A DNA stretch of 41,673 nt from a virus. Both the position numbers and the translations under genes were made by a program. Location: positions 1 to 41,673 of the IMG/VR virus record IMGVR_UViG_3300047362_000404, one strand, 5' to 3'. A model generated the notes under the pieces. That model worked only from the letters and a program-made list of their open reading frames with translations, did no database searches and was not told where the DNA came from. Shown here in pieces: positions 40,536 to 41,673 of the stretch (positions are counted from its first letter, which is position 1; each line of letters begins with the position of its first letter).

Positions 40536-41673
40536 ATGCAATCATTCGATACATTGATTGAGAAGTGGTCACCAGTACTTAACGAAGAATCTGCTGGCGC
40601 GATCACTGATCCACTACGTAAGGCAGTAACTGCTGCCGTCCTAGAAAACCAAGAACGTGCTCTAATGGAAGAGCGCAATGCAACAGCAGGTTTCCTAGCA
40701 GAAGCACCAACCAACTCAACTGGTGGTGCAATTTCGAACTGGGATCCAGTTCTAATCTCACTAGTACGTCGCGCAATGCCAAACCTAATGGCATACGACC
40801 TATGTGGTGTCCAGCCAATGTCTGGTCCAACTGGTCTAATCTTCGCGATGAAGTCACACTACAACGGTCAGGGACCAGGCAACGAAGCACTAGGTCTTGA
40901 TGAACCACAATCTGGTTTCTCTGGTGCAGTCGATGCAACAGGCGAATCTTCAGGTCTTGCTGGTCTACAAACTGACGGAACTGGTCGTGAACTAGGTCTA
41001 CCAGGCCGACCAATGTCTACAGGCGCTTCTGAGTCTCTAGGTGAAGTTGACGGTTCATTCAAGGAAATGGGTTTCTCAATCGAGAAGCAGAGCGTTGTTG
41101 CTAAGTCACGCGCACTGAAGGCTGAGTACTCACTAGAACTTGCGCAAGACCTAAAGGCAATCCACGGTCTAGACGCAGAAACAGAACTTGCAAACATTCT
41201 GTCTACAGAAATCCTTGCAGAGATCAACCGTGAAATCGTTCGCACAATCAACTCTCAAGCGGTTCTAGGTGCACAGACTTCTAACGTCGCTGCTCCAGGC
41301 ATCTTTGACGTATCAACAGACGGCGACGGTCGCTGGTCTGCTGAGAAGTTCAAGGGTCTTGCAATGCAAATCGATCGTGAAGCAAACGCAATCGCGAAGG
41401 CTACACGTCGTGGTAAGGGTAACATCGTTGTATGTTCATCTGACGTTGCTACTGCACTTGCTGCTTCTGGTCAACTAGACTACACGCCAGGCGCTGGTCT
41501 ATCAGTAGATGATACTGGTAACACATTCGCTGGTACTCTAAACGGTCGTCTACGCGTATTCATCGACCCATATGCAACTGTTGATTACCTAACAGTTGGT
41601 TATAAGGGTTCAAACGCATACGACGCAGGTATGTTCTACTGCCCATACGTACCACTACAGATGGTCAAGGCTG
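40536..41673 (+). CDS. 23: Major capsid protein gp23 (3' truncated by window edge)
   Basis: Main head shell subunit, of which 379 residues are visible, open to the end of the window. Seen: N-terminal MQSFDTLIEKWSPVLNEESA; the propeptide ending ATAGFLAE-AP, where LAE-A (Glu56/Ala57) matches the gp21 cleavage rule; AISNWDPVLISLVRRAMPNL directly after, typical of the mature N-terminus; GPTGLIFAMKSHYNGQGPGN; the SIEKQSVVAKSRALKAEYSL block (about residues 184-203); and INREIVRTINSQAVLGAQ. Start ATG 40536 follows the gp22 stop by 11 bases with AAGGA upstream. Confidence 0.95.
   Translation, partial: MQSFDTLIEKWSPVLNEESAGAITDPLRKAVTAAVLENQERALMEERNATAGFLAEAPTNSTGGAISNWDPVLISLVRRAMPNLMAYDLCGVQPMSGPTGLIFAMKSHYNGQGPGNEALGLDEPQSGFSGAVDATGESSGLAGLQTDGTGRELGLPGRPMSTGASESLGEVDGSFKEMGFSIEKQSVVAKSRALKAEYSLELAQDLKAIHGLDAETELANILSTEILAEINREIVRTINSQAVLGAQTSNVAAPGIFDVSTDGDGRWSAEKFKGLAMQIDREANAIAKATRRGKGNIVVCSSDVATALAASGQLDYTPGAGLSVDDTGNTFAGTLNGRLRVFIDPYATVDYLTVGYKGSNAYDAGMFYCPYVPLQMVKA

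Noticed and set aside
1-41673. tRNA genes, insertion sequences, attachment sites or a lysogeny module
   Set aside because: No cloverleaf-like sequence in the short intergenic gaps, no transposase or integrase, and almost all the sequence is occupied by coding genes on one strand.

Overview
The window is a contiguous piece of a T4-like (Tevenvirinae-type) contractile-tailed phage genome. It holds the late structural block, with every gene on the + strand. The diagnosis rests on an unbroken run in T4 order: neck (gp13, gp14), tail-sheath terminator (gp15), small and large terminase (gp16, gp17), sheath (gp18), tube (gp19), portal (gp20), prohead core (gp67, a gp68-position protein), prohead protease (gp21), scaffold (gp22) and the start of the major capsid protein (gp23). 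Seven perfect copies of the T4-type late promoter box TATAAATA, all in intergenic gaps, support it. Gene content (DUF4815-type wedge protein, very long coiled-coil fibres, an embedded 2OG oxygenase and glycosyltransferase) resembles marine T4-like phages. The host cannot be named from this sequence. No integrase, tRNA, CRISPR or insertion sequence is visible.

Layout: 1-6.2 kb holds the 3' part of baseplate wedge gp8 and a 1625-residue DUF4815 structural protein. 6.2-13.9 kb holds a small coiled-coil protein, a fibre, and two successive cassettes, each made of a small head-like protein, a fibre and a tail-assembly-chaperone-like protein. The second cassette's fibre carries Tyr/Arg/Gly/Asn repeats. 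A terminator and a late promoter then isolate a giant 1614-residue repeat protein (14.0-18.9 kb), about 1240 residues of which form a tetrapeptide repeat. 19.0-20.9 kb holds a small coiled-coil protein, a GT-A glycosyltransferase and a 2OG-Fe(II) oxygenase in one overlapping operon. 20.9-30.2 kb holds small beta-rich virion proteins and two coiled-coil fibres of 1825 and 665 residues. 30.3-41.7 kb is the conserved T4 packaging, tail and head core.

How it works together: gp20 nucleates the prohead around the gp22/gp67 scaffold inside gp23. gp21 cleaves at (L/I)xE sites, gp16/gp17 package DNA, gp13/gp14 close the head, and gp15/gp18/gp19 form the tail attached to a gp8-containing baseplate. About 24 kb of fibre-like genes between gp8 and gp13 take the place where T4 keeps genes 9-12 and wac, and probably carry host recognition. 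The most unusual items are: the two tetrapeptide-repeat proteins, which share an inserted globular domain but differ strongly in codon use; the duplicated fibre/chaperone cassette; the modification-enzyme pair beside the larger repeat gene; and a late promoter lying inside a perfect 14-bp inverted repeat that also covers a ribosome-binding site.
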